This document shows positions 8,109-14,969 of a stretch of 15,098 nt of DNA, piece by piece. This DNA is from an uncultured Gammaproteobacteria bacterium. GTDB lineage: Bacteria; Pseudomonadota; Gammaproteobacteria; Acidiferrobacterales; CAJVXG01. The stretch's first letter is position 1; every line of letters begins with the position of its first letter. Where the stretch lies: contig CAJVXG010000016.1 in NCBI GenBank assembly GCA_913009215.1, forward strand, positions 1 through 15,098. The letters run 5' to 3'. The notes under the pieces are model-generated. The model had not been told where the DNA came from. It did not search any database and was given only the letters and a program-made list of their open reading frames with translations. The position numbers were made by a program, and so were the translations under genes.

Positions 8109-8164
8109 ACACGGTTAATCTTGCGAATGACCCGATTAAATCGATGGATTTAGGTGAACCGTGT
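8109..8164. repeat. Nested inverted repeats in the moaC-flavoprotein gap
   Basis: In the 139-base gap between moaC and the large flavoprotein gene, ACACGGTT (8109-8116) is the exact inverse of AACCGTGT (8157-8164). Inside lies TAAATC-GATG-GATTTA (8137-8152), a 6-base-pair hairpin with a 4-base loop. In the direction of transcription (minus) this would form part of the leader of the flavoprotein mRNA. There is no run of T to mark a terminator, and the sequence does not resemble the molybdenum-cofactor riboswitch as I know it. It may be chance, an operator or an RNA element. Confidence 0.3.
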
Positions 8165-8180
8165 AGACAGGCGCGATTTC

Positions 8181-8666
8181 TCAGCTGTTGTCCGGTCGAA
8201 ACCAGTCACCGGATTTGCCGCCGGATTTCTGTAAAAGACAGATGTCGTGCATGGACATAGCCCGATCCACTGCTTTGCACATGTCGTAGATAGTCAGTAG
8301 CGATACTTGCACGGCCGTTAGCGCCTCCATCTCGACCCCGGTTTGCGCCGTGGTTTGTACTTGTGCCCGACAGCGTACGGCGGGTGTGTCGGCATCGATT
8401 TCAAAATCAATTTCAATGGCGCTCAAGGGCAGGGGATGGCACAGGGGAATCAGGTTGGCCGTTTGCTTTGCGGCCATGATGCCGGCGGTACGAGCGATGC
8501 CCAGCACGTCTCCCTTTTTGTGTCCGCCCTCGGTGATCATTCGCAGGGTCTCGGCCTGCATGCGTATCTGGCCCTGGGCTATGGCACGCCGTTGGGTGAT
8601 GGCCTTGTCGCCGACATCGACCATGTGGGCCTCACCCTTTTTATTAAAGTGACTTAGTTTACTCAT
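8181..8666 (-). CDS. moaC: Cyclic pyranopterin monophosphate synthase MoaC
   Basis: MoaC turns the product of MoaA (3',8-cyclo-GTP) into cyclic pyranopterin monophosphate, the first stable intermediate of molybdenum-cofactor synthesis. The 161 residues equal the E. coli length. Conserved blocks seen are MVDVGDK (15-21), GGHKKGDV with Lys51, NLIPLCHPLPL with Cys76-His77, TGVEMEALTAV (109-119), and YDMCKAVD with Asp128 and Lys131, the positions known to be needed in E. coli; it ends in the usual KSGGKSG region. All catalytic residues are kept. The ATG lies within the end of moaB (8-base overlap, ATGAGTAA), so the two are surely cotranscribed and probably translationally coupled. moaA, which makes its substrate, is not in the window. 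Confidence 0.98.
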   Translation of the reverse strand: MSKLSHFNKKGEAHMVDVGDKAITQRRAIAQGQIRMQAETLRMITEGGHKKGDVLGIARTAGIMAAKQTANLIPLCHPLPLSAIEIDFEIDADTPAVRCRAQVQTTAQTGVEMEALTAVQVSLLTIYDMCKAVDRAMSMHDICLLQKSGGKSGDWFRPDNS

Positions 8667-9183
8667 GGCGTATACGTGGCAATAGCTCTACCAGGTTACA
8701 AGGACCACGACTTGCGTCCAGTTGCGGCAGGATGATTTTGTCCATGCCCAGTTTGCATGCCCCGGTGGAGCCCGGCAGTAAAAAAATCAGGGTATCGTCG
8801 GCAATACCGGCAAGGGCGCGCGATTGAATTGTCGAAGTACCGACGTCGTCGTAGGACAACATGCGGAACAGTTCACCAAACCCGGGGATCGGTTTGGTGA
8901 TATGGGGTTCGACGGCCTCCGGGGTAATGTCTCTACGTGTCAGACCAGTGCCCCCGGTACAGATAATGGCGTCGATATTTTTATCGGCTATCCATTCACC
9001 AAACAACTTGCTCAGACCATCACGGTCATCGGTATGGATTTGTCGCTTTACGACCTTGTGTCCGGCATCGACAAGGCGCTGCTGCAATACATCACCCGAG
9101 GTATCGTTTTCTGCCGTGCGTGTATCGGAGGCCGTCAGCACCGCGACGCTGAGTGGTACGAAAGGACCCTTTTTCTTACCCAT
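8659..9183 (-). CDS. moaB: MoaB/Mog-type molybdopterin adenylyltransferase family protein
   Basis: The 174-residue protein belongs to the MogA/MoaB family, which binds molybdopterin and, in active members, adenylates it before metal insertion. Seen motifs are LTASDTRT near the N terminus, the signature ICTGGTGLTRRDITPEA (about 94-110), SYDDVGTSTIQSRALAG (about 129-145) and LPGSTGACKLGMD (about 155-167). MoaB rather than MogA is chosen from the length, the GTSTIQSRALAG block and the position next to moaC; E. coli MoaB has no proven activity, while other bacterial MoaB proteins do the Mog reaction. The ATG is preceded by GAAGGTG about 10 bases upstream. It is the first gene of the moaB-moaC pair and is divergent from moeA across 79 bases, where a shared control region is likely. 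Confidence 0.95.
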   Translation of the reverse strand: MGKKKGPFVPLSVAVLTASDTRTAENDTSGDVLQQRLVDAGHKVVKRQIHTDDRDGLSKLFGEWIADKNIDAIICTGGTGLTRRDITPEAVEPHITKPIPGFGELFRMLSYDDVGTSTIQSRALAGIADDTLIFLLPGSTGACKLGMDKIILPQLDASRGPCNLVELLPRIRHE

Positions 9184-9262
9184 ATTAAATTTTCACCTTC
9201 TTTTTGCTTTGAGACACGGGATGGTACTATACGGAATATTACAACTACAAACACGATGTATT

Positions 9263-10465
9263 ATGTTAACACTGGAACAGGCCCAGGCGGCCATCATTGA
9301 AGGTATTATCCCCGTAAGTGAAACCGAGATAATTGATCTGGGGCAATGTCCGGGACGTTTCCTGGCGCAAACGACCACGGCGCAGGTGGCCAACCCGGCT
9401 TTTGATGGCTCGGCCATGGACGGTTACGCCGTCAACATCAGTGACCTGCAGCAACACGAGTTTCGTTTACCGTTACAAGGCGAGTCGTACTGCGGACTAA
9501 CCGAAAAACCGGTACTGCAACCAGCCAGCACCATGCGGATATTTACCGGGGCGCCTTTGCCCGAGGGTGCCAATGCCGTGGTGATCCAGGAGCTTGTACA
9601 CTGTGAAGGTAGCGATATCCTGTTTCCTGAAGATGTCCGGCCCGGTCAAAACATACGAACCATGGGCGAAGACTTTAACATTGGTGACGTTCTGTATGTT
9701 TCCGGGCATCGATTGCACAGTAGTGATGCGGCCTTGTTAGCCGCTGCCGGCGTACCGCAACTGGAAGTATATCGTCAACCCAGGGCCCTGGTCGTTGCCA
9801 CCGGTGACGAACTGGTGGCGCCGGGTCAACCCCTGCAGTTTGGACAGATTTATGAATCCAATCGCCAGGCGACCATATTGATGCTGCAACAACTCGGCGT
9901 GGTGGTGGACGATGGCGGCACCATTGCCGATGAGGCAGGGGCGCTTGAGGCCATGTTCGATGGTGCTGCTGATTATGACTTTATTATTAGCAGTGGCGGC
10001 GTCTCGGTCGGTGACCACGATCTGGTGAAACAGGTATTTGCCGAACGTGGAGAGATCCGGTTCTGGAAGGCAAGCATCAAGCCAGGCAAGCCCGTTGCCT
10101 TTGGTCGTATAGGTGAACGCACTCATTTTTTTGCCTTACCCGGCAATCCGGTGTCGAGCCTGGTGACTTTCAAGTTATTCGTCGAGCCTGGTTTGTATGC
10201 CTGGTCGCACAGTCAAAGGGAATATCCCTTGCTGCAACTCAAGAGCAGTAATGATTTTAAAAGCAAGCCCGGACGCAGGCAGTTTTTGCGGGCACGAATG
10301 TTCCAGGAAGATGGTGGTTTGCAGGTTGAGATGCTGTCCGGGCAAGGCTCGCATATGTTACGGTCATTGAGTCAGGCAAATTGCCTGATCCAGGTGGACG
10401 AGGACAGCAGCGGGTTTTCTGCCGGTGATGCCGTTAAGGTGTTGCCGTTATTTGTAGATATTTGA
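9263..10465 (+). CDS. moeA: Molybdopterin molybdenumtransferase MoeA
   Basis: MoeA inserts molybdate into adenylated molybdopterin, the last shared step in making molybdenum cofactor. From the ATG at 9263 the product is 400 residues (E. coli about 411). Motifs in order: NPAFDGSAMDGYAV (44-57), FTGAPLPEGANAVV (94-107), VATGDELV (178-185), SSGGVSVGDHD (243-253) and ALPGNPVSS (291-299), with the family's C-terminal barrel after residue 320. The open frame runs upstream to 8861, but that part is antisense to moaB and has no family similarity; MLTLEQAQ is the normal N terminus. Ribosome site is poor. The gene is divergent from moaB and ends 6 bases from the end of ctaA. No moaA, moaD, moaE, mobA or molybdate transport gene is in view. 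Confidence 0.97.
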   Translation: MLTLEQAQAAIIEGIIPVSETEIIDLGQCPGRFLAQTTTAQVANPAFDGSAMDGYAVNISDLQQHEFRLPLQGESYCGLTEKPVLQPASTMRIFTGAPLPEGANAVVIQELVHCEGSDILFPEDVRPGQNIRTMGEDFNIGDVLYVSGHRLHSSDAALLAAAGVPQLEVYRQPRALVVATGDELVAPGQPLQFGQIYESNRQATILMLQQLGVVVDDGGTIADEAGALEAMFDGAADYDFIISSGGVSVGDHDLVKQVFAERGEIRFWKASIKPGKPVAFGRIGERTHFFALPGNPVSSLVTFKLFVEPGLYAWSHSQREYPLLQLKSSNDFKSKPGRRQFLRARMFQEDGGLQVEMLSGQGSHMLRSLSQANCLIQVDEDSSGFSAGDAVKVLPLFVDI

Positions 10466-10471
10466 GTTTTT

Positions 10472-11512
10472 TCAGTTTCGCGCAAGTTGCAGGCGATGAT
10501 TGATATAGAGCATGATCGTCAATAGCAGCAGTGCACCCCCCTGATGGCTGGCGGCCAGTGCTACCGGCACATTGAGCAACAAGGTTGTGATGCCCAGTGT
10601 GATCTGTACTATGACCATGGCCAGTAGCAGGTGAACCGCTATGGCGGTATTGCGTTCCTGCAGTTTTGCACGAACACTGATCCAGAAGACCACTGTGGTC
10701 GTTGCCACTATTATGCCGAGCCAGCGATGATTGAATTGCACAGTGGCGACGTTCTCAAAGAAGTTGATCAGCATGGGCTTCATTGACAGATAACCCGGCG
10801 GTAGCAGGTTGCCATTCATCAATGGAAAGGTATTAAACACAAACCCGGCCCTGGTGCCGGCCACAAAGCCCCCGGATATAATCATCATAGATATTAACAG
10901 GGTCAACACCCAGGCAAACAACCGGTATCGTTTGTTTGCAGGCGCAACACTGGCTCGATCCTGATACCAATAGCTCAGTGCCACCCAGAAAATATAGACA
11001 TAAGTAATAAAGGCTAGCACCAGGTGTGCTGTCAAGCGATAAGGGCTGACACTGGGTTCATCCACCAGGCCACTTTTTACCATGTACCAGCCAAGCAGAC
11101 CCTGCAGGCCACCAAGGATCGGCATTAGAATCAATTTGGGTATATGCCCTGGGGGAATTATTCGCCTCACCAGGAAATAAATAAAAGGAATAAAGAAGGC
11201 AAGGCTTATTAGTCGCCCCAACAGTCGATGGTTGAATTCAAACCAGTAAATAGATTTAAATTCGTCCAGGCTCATACCCTTGTTGATTTTTTTGTATTCC
11301 GGGAATTTTTTATATTGATCGAAGGTTTTCTGCCAGCTTTCTTTTGAAAGCGGTGGCACTATGCCCATGATCGGTGACCAGTTGACCATAGACAAACCGG
11401 AACGGGTCAGACGAGTAACACCGCCCAATACCACCATGGAAAAAACCAGTGCGCTACATACAAACAGCCAAATGGCCAGCTGTCGTGGATTTGCGGATTT
11501 CTCAATGGTCAT
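10472..11512 (-). CDS. ctaA: Heme A synthase (CtaA/COX15)
   Basis: An inner-membrane protein that oxidises the C8 methyl of heme O to the formyl group of heme A, for aa3-type cytochrome oxidase. The 346 residues show about eight membrane helices (near 12-32, 98-118, 127-146, 162-182, 198-218, 262-282, 289-310, 318-338). Four heme-ligand or active-site His are present: His95 in EFNHRLLGR, His163 in TAHLVL, His262 in FNHRWLG and His323 in ASHQGGAL. GGVTRLTRSGLSM (30-42) and the long loop between helices 1 and 2 fit the COX15 type found in proteobacteria and mitochondria rather than the shorter Bacillus type. No oxidase subunit, ctaB or SCO gene is beside it. The promoter probably lies at 11548-11553 with the FNR site further upstream. 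Start ATG has a weak ribosome site. Confidence 0.96.
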   Translation of the reverse strand: MTIEKSANPRQLAIWLFVCSALVFSMVVLGGVTRLTRSGLSMVNWSPIMGIVPPLSKESWQKTFDQYKKFPEYKKINKGMSLDEFKSIYWFEFNHRLLGRLISLAFFIPFIYFLVRRIIPPGHIPKLILMPILGGLQGLLGWYMVKSGLVDEPSVSPYRLTAHLVLAFITYVYIFWVALSYWYQDRASVAPANKRYRLFAWVLTLLISMMIISGGFVAGTRAGFVFNTFPLMNGNLLPPGYLSMKPMLINFFENVATVQFNHRWLGIIVATTTVVFWISVRAKLQERNTAIAVHLLLAMVIVQITLGITTLLLNVPVALAASHQGGALLLLTIMLYINHRLQLARN

Positions 11513-11547
11513 TGCCAGTCAGGGTCAGTATATACAGGTGGGGCGGC

Positions 11548-11553
11548 ATTATA
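11548..11553 (-). promoter_or_regulatory. Candidate -10 box for ctaA
   Basis: Read on the minus strand the bases are TATAAT, a perfect -10 hexamer. Transcription would start near 11541, giving a leader of about 28 bases to the ctaA ATG. The -35 place (about 11571-11576) reads CTTTTA, a poor match, as is common for promoters that need an activator. The centre of the FNR box (11605.5) is about 63-65 bases upstream of the start. Confidence 0.5.
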
Positions 11554-11598
11554 CGGCAGCTGACTTCTATTAAAAGGCATTTGCAAAGAAGAATTTTA

Positions 11599-11612
11599 TT
11601 GATTCATATCAA
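11599..11612. promoter_or_regulatory. FNR/ANR binding site
   Basis: TTGAT-TCAT-ATCAA is a perfect match to the FNR/ANR consensus TTGAT-N4-ATCAA, the operator bound by the oxygen-sensing [4Fe-4S] regulator under low oxygen (related Dnr-type regulators bind the same sequence). It lies in the 159-base divergent region between ctaA and the unknown gene at 11672. Its centre at 11605.5 is 41.5 bases before a start predicted from the extended -10 box at 11632-11640, the usual class II activator geometry. It also includes the first base of an ATG at 11612, which argues against that ATG as a start codon. Confidence 0.8.
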
Positions 11613-11631
11613 TGTTATATCGCTGGCATGC

Positions 11632-11640
11632 TGCCATATT
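11632..11640 (+). promoter_or_regulatory. Candidate extended -10 box, FNR-dependent promoter
   Basis: TGC-CATATT reads as an extended -10 element (TGn plus a hexamer with 4 of 6 consensus bases). A start of transcription about 7 bases later, near 11647, is 41.5 bases from the centre of the FNR box, so FNR would sit over the -35 place. The leader to the ATG at 11672 would be about 25 bases. Confidence 0.55.
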
Positions 11641-11671
11641 TACGCTTGGATACTTATATAACCCGTTTGCC

Positions 11672-12322
11672 ATGAAGTCACCTGACAAGAAAGTCGCCAC
11701 TGGCTCTAAAAAACCCAGCCCTTTGTTTGCGCCCGATTCGGGTTGCGAAGGCTCCCTGATTATTGATTGCCATGAGCATGTTAACGAATGTCGACGTCTT
11801 CGTGAACAACTGGATGAACAAAAAAACCAGCGTAATCCCTTTGATAAAAGCAAATTACCATCACTGATAAGCAGGCTGAAACGCCCCGGCGACTACCAGG
11901 AGATTATCCTGACCGATATGGGCAGTTCACTGGAGTTTTTTTATGATTTTTTACAGGTGGTCAAGAGTATACGAGAGCAAGGTGGCCGTGTTCGTGTCCT
12001 GGCCGACGGTCTGGAGAACTACCATTGTGGCCAGGACATTACCCCGGACCTTGAAGGTAATATCGATGCCATTACCGTAGCCATGATTGCCCAGGATAAG
12101 GAAACCTATGATCGTTATTCCGATAGTGGTGTGGACAATGCCTTTAACCAGATGCTGAATTTTGCATGTGGCGCCAGTGAATTTGTTCCGGATACGACCC
12201 TGCTTGTTATTGGTGGTCTGCCCGGTGTCGATATCGATGCCTGCCGAAGACTGGCGGATTCCATGTCCGTGAAATTCAAGACCCAGTCGATCTCCTCGTT
12301 ATTGTTAAGCAATAATCACTAA
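11672..12322 (+). CDS. Cys/His-rich protein of unknown function, probably FNR-controlled
   Basis: A 216-residue soluble protein that I do not recognise. The frame is open to an ATG at 11612, but that codon overlaps the FNR box and would precede the predicted transcription start, so the ATG at 11672 is chosen; neither has a good ribosome site. Residues 1-20 are polar and basic. Residues 33-40 read CHEHVNEC, a possible metal-binding cluster, and there are six Cys (25, 33, 40, 119, 166, 191), with His118 beside Cys119. Residues 76-212 alternate strands and helices: IILTDMGSS (78-86), GGRVRVLADG (104-113), DSGVDNAFNQML (151-162) and TTLLVIGGLPG (175-185). This order faintly recalls a von Willebrand A domain with a degenerate DxSxS site; that reading is weak. 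There is no signal peptide or membrane helix. Gene borders are clear: FNR promoter before it and a strong palindrome 30 bases after it. Confidence 0.75.
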   Translation: MKSPDKKVATGSKKPSPLFAPDSGCEGSLIIDCHEHVNECRRLREQLDEQKNQRNPFDKSKLPSLISRLKRPGDYQEIILTDMGSSLEFFYDFLQVVKSIREQGGRVRVLADGLENYHCGQDITPDLEGNIDAITVAMIAQDKETYDRYSDSGVDNAFNQMLNFACGASEFVPDTTLLVIGGLPGVDIDACRRLADSMSVKFKTQSISSLLLSNNH

Positions 12323-12351
12323 CGCGTAAACATCACCCCACTCCGCAGTTG

Positions 12352-12377
12352 TTGGCGCTATTGCACAATTGCGCCAA
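12352..12377 (+). terminator. 26-base near-perfect palindrome: possible terminator or operator
   Basis: The arms TTGGCGCTATTG (12352-12363) and CAATTGCGCCAA (12366-12377) are inverse copies with one mismatch, around a central CA. As RNA it makes a GC-rich 7-base-pair stem with a further paired stretch, followed by only four T (12378-12381). It lies 30 bases after the stop of the unknown gene, which suits a terminator, but the short T run is weak. It is also 40 bases before the diguanylate cyclase start and just upstream of a TATATT (12386-12391), which suits a dimeric repressor site. I cannot decide between the two. Confidence 0.5.
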
Positions 12378-12417
12378 TTTTCAGCTATATTAATTATTAA
12401 CGGGTGCGCATTTATGC

Positions 12418-13491
12418 ATGACATACCGCATGGGAAAATACTGTCAGATTTACGGTTTTAATGAAAAAACCATTGGCTTGCGACTGGATCAGCTGGGTTT
12501 TTTGCCCGGGGACAAGGCGCGTGCGGCGCAGTTGACAGACGATGTGCTGAATCCTTATTGCCATCAGATTATTGATCGGTTTTACGACACCCTTGGTAAA
12601 TTCAGCAGCTTCCAGAAGATCATGGCCCGTGGTTTTGATGTTGCTAATCTGAAAAAGACCCAAACTCAGTATTTGCAGACCCTGGGCAAGGATTACGACC
12701 AGGAAAGCTATTTTGAGCGTCGCCTCAAAATCGGCGTGGTCCATGACCGTGTCGGCGTACCACTGAGTTTGTATGCCAGCGCCTATCGTCTGATGACGCA
12801 GCTGATTATTGATACCATACCCGGACACATCAAGAACAATGTACGGGCCTATACTGACATGATCCAGTACCTGCTGCGTATTACGACACTGGACATGACA
12901 TTGGCCATTGAGACTTACCACATCTCCAAACTGCACGGACTTGAGGAATCGCTTGATGTCATGCGTCACGAGGATGAGCGCCTGCGCAGGATGATTGATA
13001 CCGATCGCTTGACTAGTGTTGCCAGCCGGGACAATATCCTGTTGAACCTGGAGCAGGCCATAAGGCAGGCCCAGAAACAGGGACTGCCTTTATGTCTGAT
13101 CATGACCGATCTGGATCACTTTAAAGATGTAAATGATAACTATGGTCATCAGGCCGGGGATTACGTGCTGGCCGATGTTGCTGCCCGTATTCTTGCCGGG
13201 GTACGCGAAACCGACATGGTGGGACGCTACGGTGGTGAGGAGTTCATGGTGCTGTTACGCAATTCATCGCTTGATACGGCAAGAATCATTTGCGAACGTA
13301 TTCGCCGGCGCGTTGGCAGCAGCCCGATTCATTTACAGAAACAAAAAATACCCATGACTATTAGCCAGGGTCTGGTCATGTACCAGCAAGGAGAGTCCAT
13401 GGACCATTTTATTGGACGGTCAGACAAGGCCCTCTATGCGGCGAAAGAAGCAGGACGGGACTGTGTCATTGTCCATGACGTGCAGGATTGA
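12418..13491 (+). CDS. Globin-coupled diguanylate cyclase (heme oxygen sensor)
   Basis: A cytoplasmic sensor enzyme that should make cyclic di-GMP from two GTP under control of a heme-bound gas. Residues about 15-165 form a globin-coupled-sensor domain: RFYDTLGKF with Tyr56 as probable distal B10 residue, and RLKIGVVHDRVGV with His109 as the proximal heme ligand. Residues about 165-195 are a helical linker that likely dimerises. Residues about 196-357 are the GGDEF domain: TDRLTSVASRDN, DLDHFKDVND (231-240), NYGHQAGD, and the active loop GGEEF (272-276). RETD (263-266), five residues before it, is an intact inhibitory I-site. The architecture matches DosC/YddV and BpeGReg, though these have a longer middle domain, so this 357-residue form is the short type. 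The ATG at 12418 follows GGGTG by 10 bases; Met5 is an alternative. It may be read alone or into hemN (69-base gap). Confidence 0.92.
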   Translation: MTYRMGKYCQIYGFNEKTIGLRLDQLGFLPGDKARAAQLTDDVLNPYCHQIIDRFYDTLGKFSSFQKIMARGFDVANLKKTQTQYLQTLGKDYDQESYFERRLKIGVVHDRVGVPLSLYASAYRLMTQLIIDTIPGHIKNNVRAYTDMIQYLLRITTLDMTLAIETYHISKLHGLEESLDVMRHEDERLRRMIDTDRLTSVASRDNILLNLEQAIRQAQKQGLPLCLIMTDLDHFKDVNDNYGHQAGDYVLADVAARILAGVRETDMVGRYGGEEFMVLLRNSSLDTARIICERIRRRVGSSPIHLQKQKIPMTISQGLVMYQQGESMDHFIGRSDKALYAAKEAGRDCVIVHDVQD

Positions 13492-13560
13492 TACAGGTCA
13501 TGGCCCGGACTCCCTGTTTCATATATTGTACAAGTCCAGAATCTAACTGTGGAAAAACCG

Positions 13561-14949
13561 ATGTCACATGAAGTGTCCTTTGATGCCGGGCTGATCAAAC
13601 GCTATGATACCCAGGGTCCGCGATATACATCCTACCCGACGGCGGCGCAGTTTAGTGATCATTTTTGTATAGAAGACTACCGTCGCATTATTGCTGAATC
13701 GGAAGGCCAGCGTAGCGGTCGCCCGTTGTCTCTGTATGTGCATATCCCGTTTTGTGACACGGTTTGTTATTACTGCGCCTGCAACAAGATTATCACCAAT
13801 AATCGGGCACACGCCGAGACCTATTTGCAATACCTTTACCAGGAAATGGCACTGCAAGCGGAATTGTTTGACCGGCAAAGACCGGTGCCCCAATTGCATT
13901 GGGGTGGTGGTACGCCGACGTTCATCAACCTGGGGCAGATGACAGAACTGATGCGACAGTTAAAAGACCATTTCAGTTTTGTTGCTGAAGACGAGGGCGA
14001 GTTCTCTATAGAGGTAGACCCGAGAAGAATCGAGACCTCGTTGATTGGCGAATTGCGCCAACTGGGATTCAATCGCATGAGCCTTGGGGTGCAGGACGTT
14101 GATGAGGCCGTACAACAGGCCGTCAATCGTATCCAACCGGTCTCGTTGACCCGTGCAATTCTGCAACAGGCGCGCAAGCAAGGATTCCGTTCTATTAGTA
14201 TGGACCTGATCTATGGACTTCCGTTGCAAACCCCGGACAGTTTTCATCGCACCCTGGATGTGGTGATCGACATGGCGCCGGATCGCCTGTCGGTATTTAA
14301 CTATGCCCACCTGCCGCAGATGTTCAAGGTGCAAAAACAGATCCATGCTGAACAACTACCGACGCCGGAACAGAAGCTGGAAATACTGCAGATGACGATC
14401 GAAAGGCTGGTTGACGCTGGATATGTCTATATAGGCATGGATCACTTTGCCCGGCCTGACGACGAACTGGCGCAGGCACAACGCGACGGCAGCCTGACGC
14501 GCAACTTCCAGGGTTATACCACCCGTGGTCAGTGTGACCTGTTGGCGCTGGGGGTTAGTGCCATCAGCAAGATTGATGACCATTATATGCAGAACGAACG
14601 TAGTCTGGATGACTACACGGCAGCGCTGGATGACGGGCGCTTGCCGGTAATGCGCGGTATCGTATGCAATGAGGATGACAAGTTACGCAGTGAAATCATC
14701 CGCGAGCTGATCTGTAATTTCCGACTTGATATCACCGCCATAGAAAGCAAATGGGCGATATCCTTTGCTCAATATTTTAGTGATGAACTTGCTGCGTTTG
14801 AGACCATGGCCGCGGACGGCCTGCTGCAAATCAGTTCGGGTCGAATGGAGGTGCTGGCGCCGGGCAAGCTGCTGGTGAGGAATATTTGCATGGTATTTGA
14901 TCGTTATTTGAAAAACGACCGCAAGGCCAGTTATTCACGGGCAATATAG
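13561..14949 (+). CDS. hemN: Oxygen-independent coproporphyrinogen III oxidase HemN
   Basis: A cytoplasmic radical-SAM enzyme that decarboxylates coproporphyrinogen III to protoporphyrinogen IX without oxygen, in heme synthesis. The 462 residues compare with 457 in E. coli. The cluster motif is HIPFCDTVCYYCACNK with Cys65, Cys69, Cys72 and the fourth Cys74, and Tyr59 matches the conserved Tyr before it. Further matches include QLHWGGGTPT, ISIEVDPR-like EFSIEVDPRR, MSLGVQD, DLIYGLP, DRLSVFNYAHLP, IGMDHFARPDDELA and NFQGYTTRGQCDLLALGVSAIS. The C-terminal RNICMVFDRYL is also kept. A GTG at 13549 is in frame, but the ATG at 13561 is preferred because GTGGA lies 8 bases before it and the N terminus then matches the family. 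In related bacteria hemN is often under FNR/ANR control and near fnr/anr; I see no FNR box in the 69 bases before this copy. Confidence 0.98.
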   Translation: MSHEVSFDAGLIKRYDTQGPRYTSYPTAAQFSDHFCIEDYRRIIAESEGQRSGRPLSLYVHIPFCDTVCYYCACNKIITNNRAHAETYLQYLYQEMALQAELFDRQRPVPQLHWGGGTPTFINLGQMTELMRQLKDHFSFVAEDEGEFSIEVDPRRIETSLIGELRQLGFNRMSLGVQDVDEAVQQAVNRIQPVSLTRAILQQARKQGFRSISMDLIYGLPLQTPDSFHRTLDVVIDMAPDRLSVFNYAHLPQMFKVQKQIHAEQLPTPEQKLEILQMTIERLVDAGYVYIGMDHFARPDDELAQAQRDGSLTRNFQGYTTRGQCDLLALGVSAISKIDDHYMQNERSLDDYTAALDDGRLPVMRGIVCNEDDKLRSEIIRELICNFRLDITAIESKWAISFAQYFSDELAAFETMAADGLLQISSGRMEVLAPGKLLVRNICMVFDRYLKNDRKASYSRAI

Positions 14950-14969
14950 GCCAATAACTCTCAGTAAAT

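Noticed and set aside
9204..9233. TTGCTT with TATACG as a moeA promoter
   Set aside because: The spacing is 18 but both hexamers are weak, and other pairings are as good; no firm promoter can be named in 9184-9262.
8861..9262. N-terminal extension of the moeA frame by 134 codons
   Set aside because: It lies antisense to moaB, has no MoeA similarity, and MLTLEQAQ at 9263 is the usual family start.
11612..11671. ATG at 11612 as start of the unknown gene
   Set aside because: Its first base lies in the perfect FNR box and it would precede the predicted transcription start; the extra 20 residues have no ribosome site and no clear signal peptide.
13522..13533. TATATT and the TTGTACAA palindrome before hemN as promoter or FNR site
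   Set aside because: No -35 partner is seen and the palindrome does not match TTGAT-N4-ATCAA.
13549..13560. GTG at 13549 as start of hemN
   Set aside because: The ATG at 13561 has GTGGA at good spacing and gives the family's usual N-terminal length.
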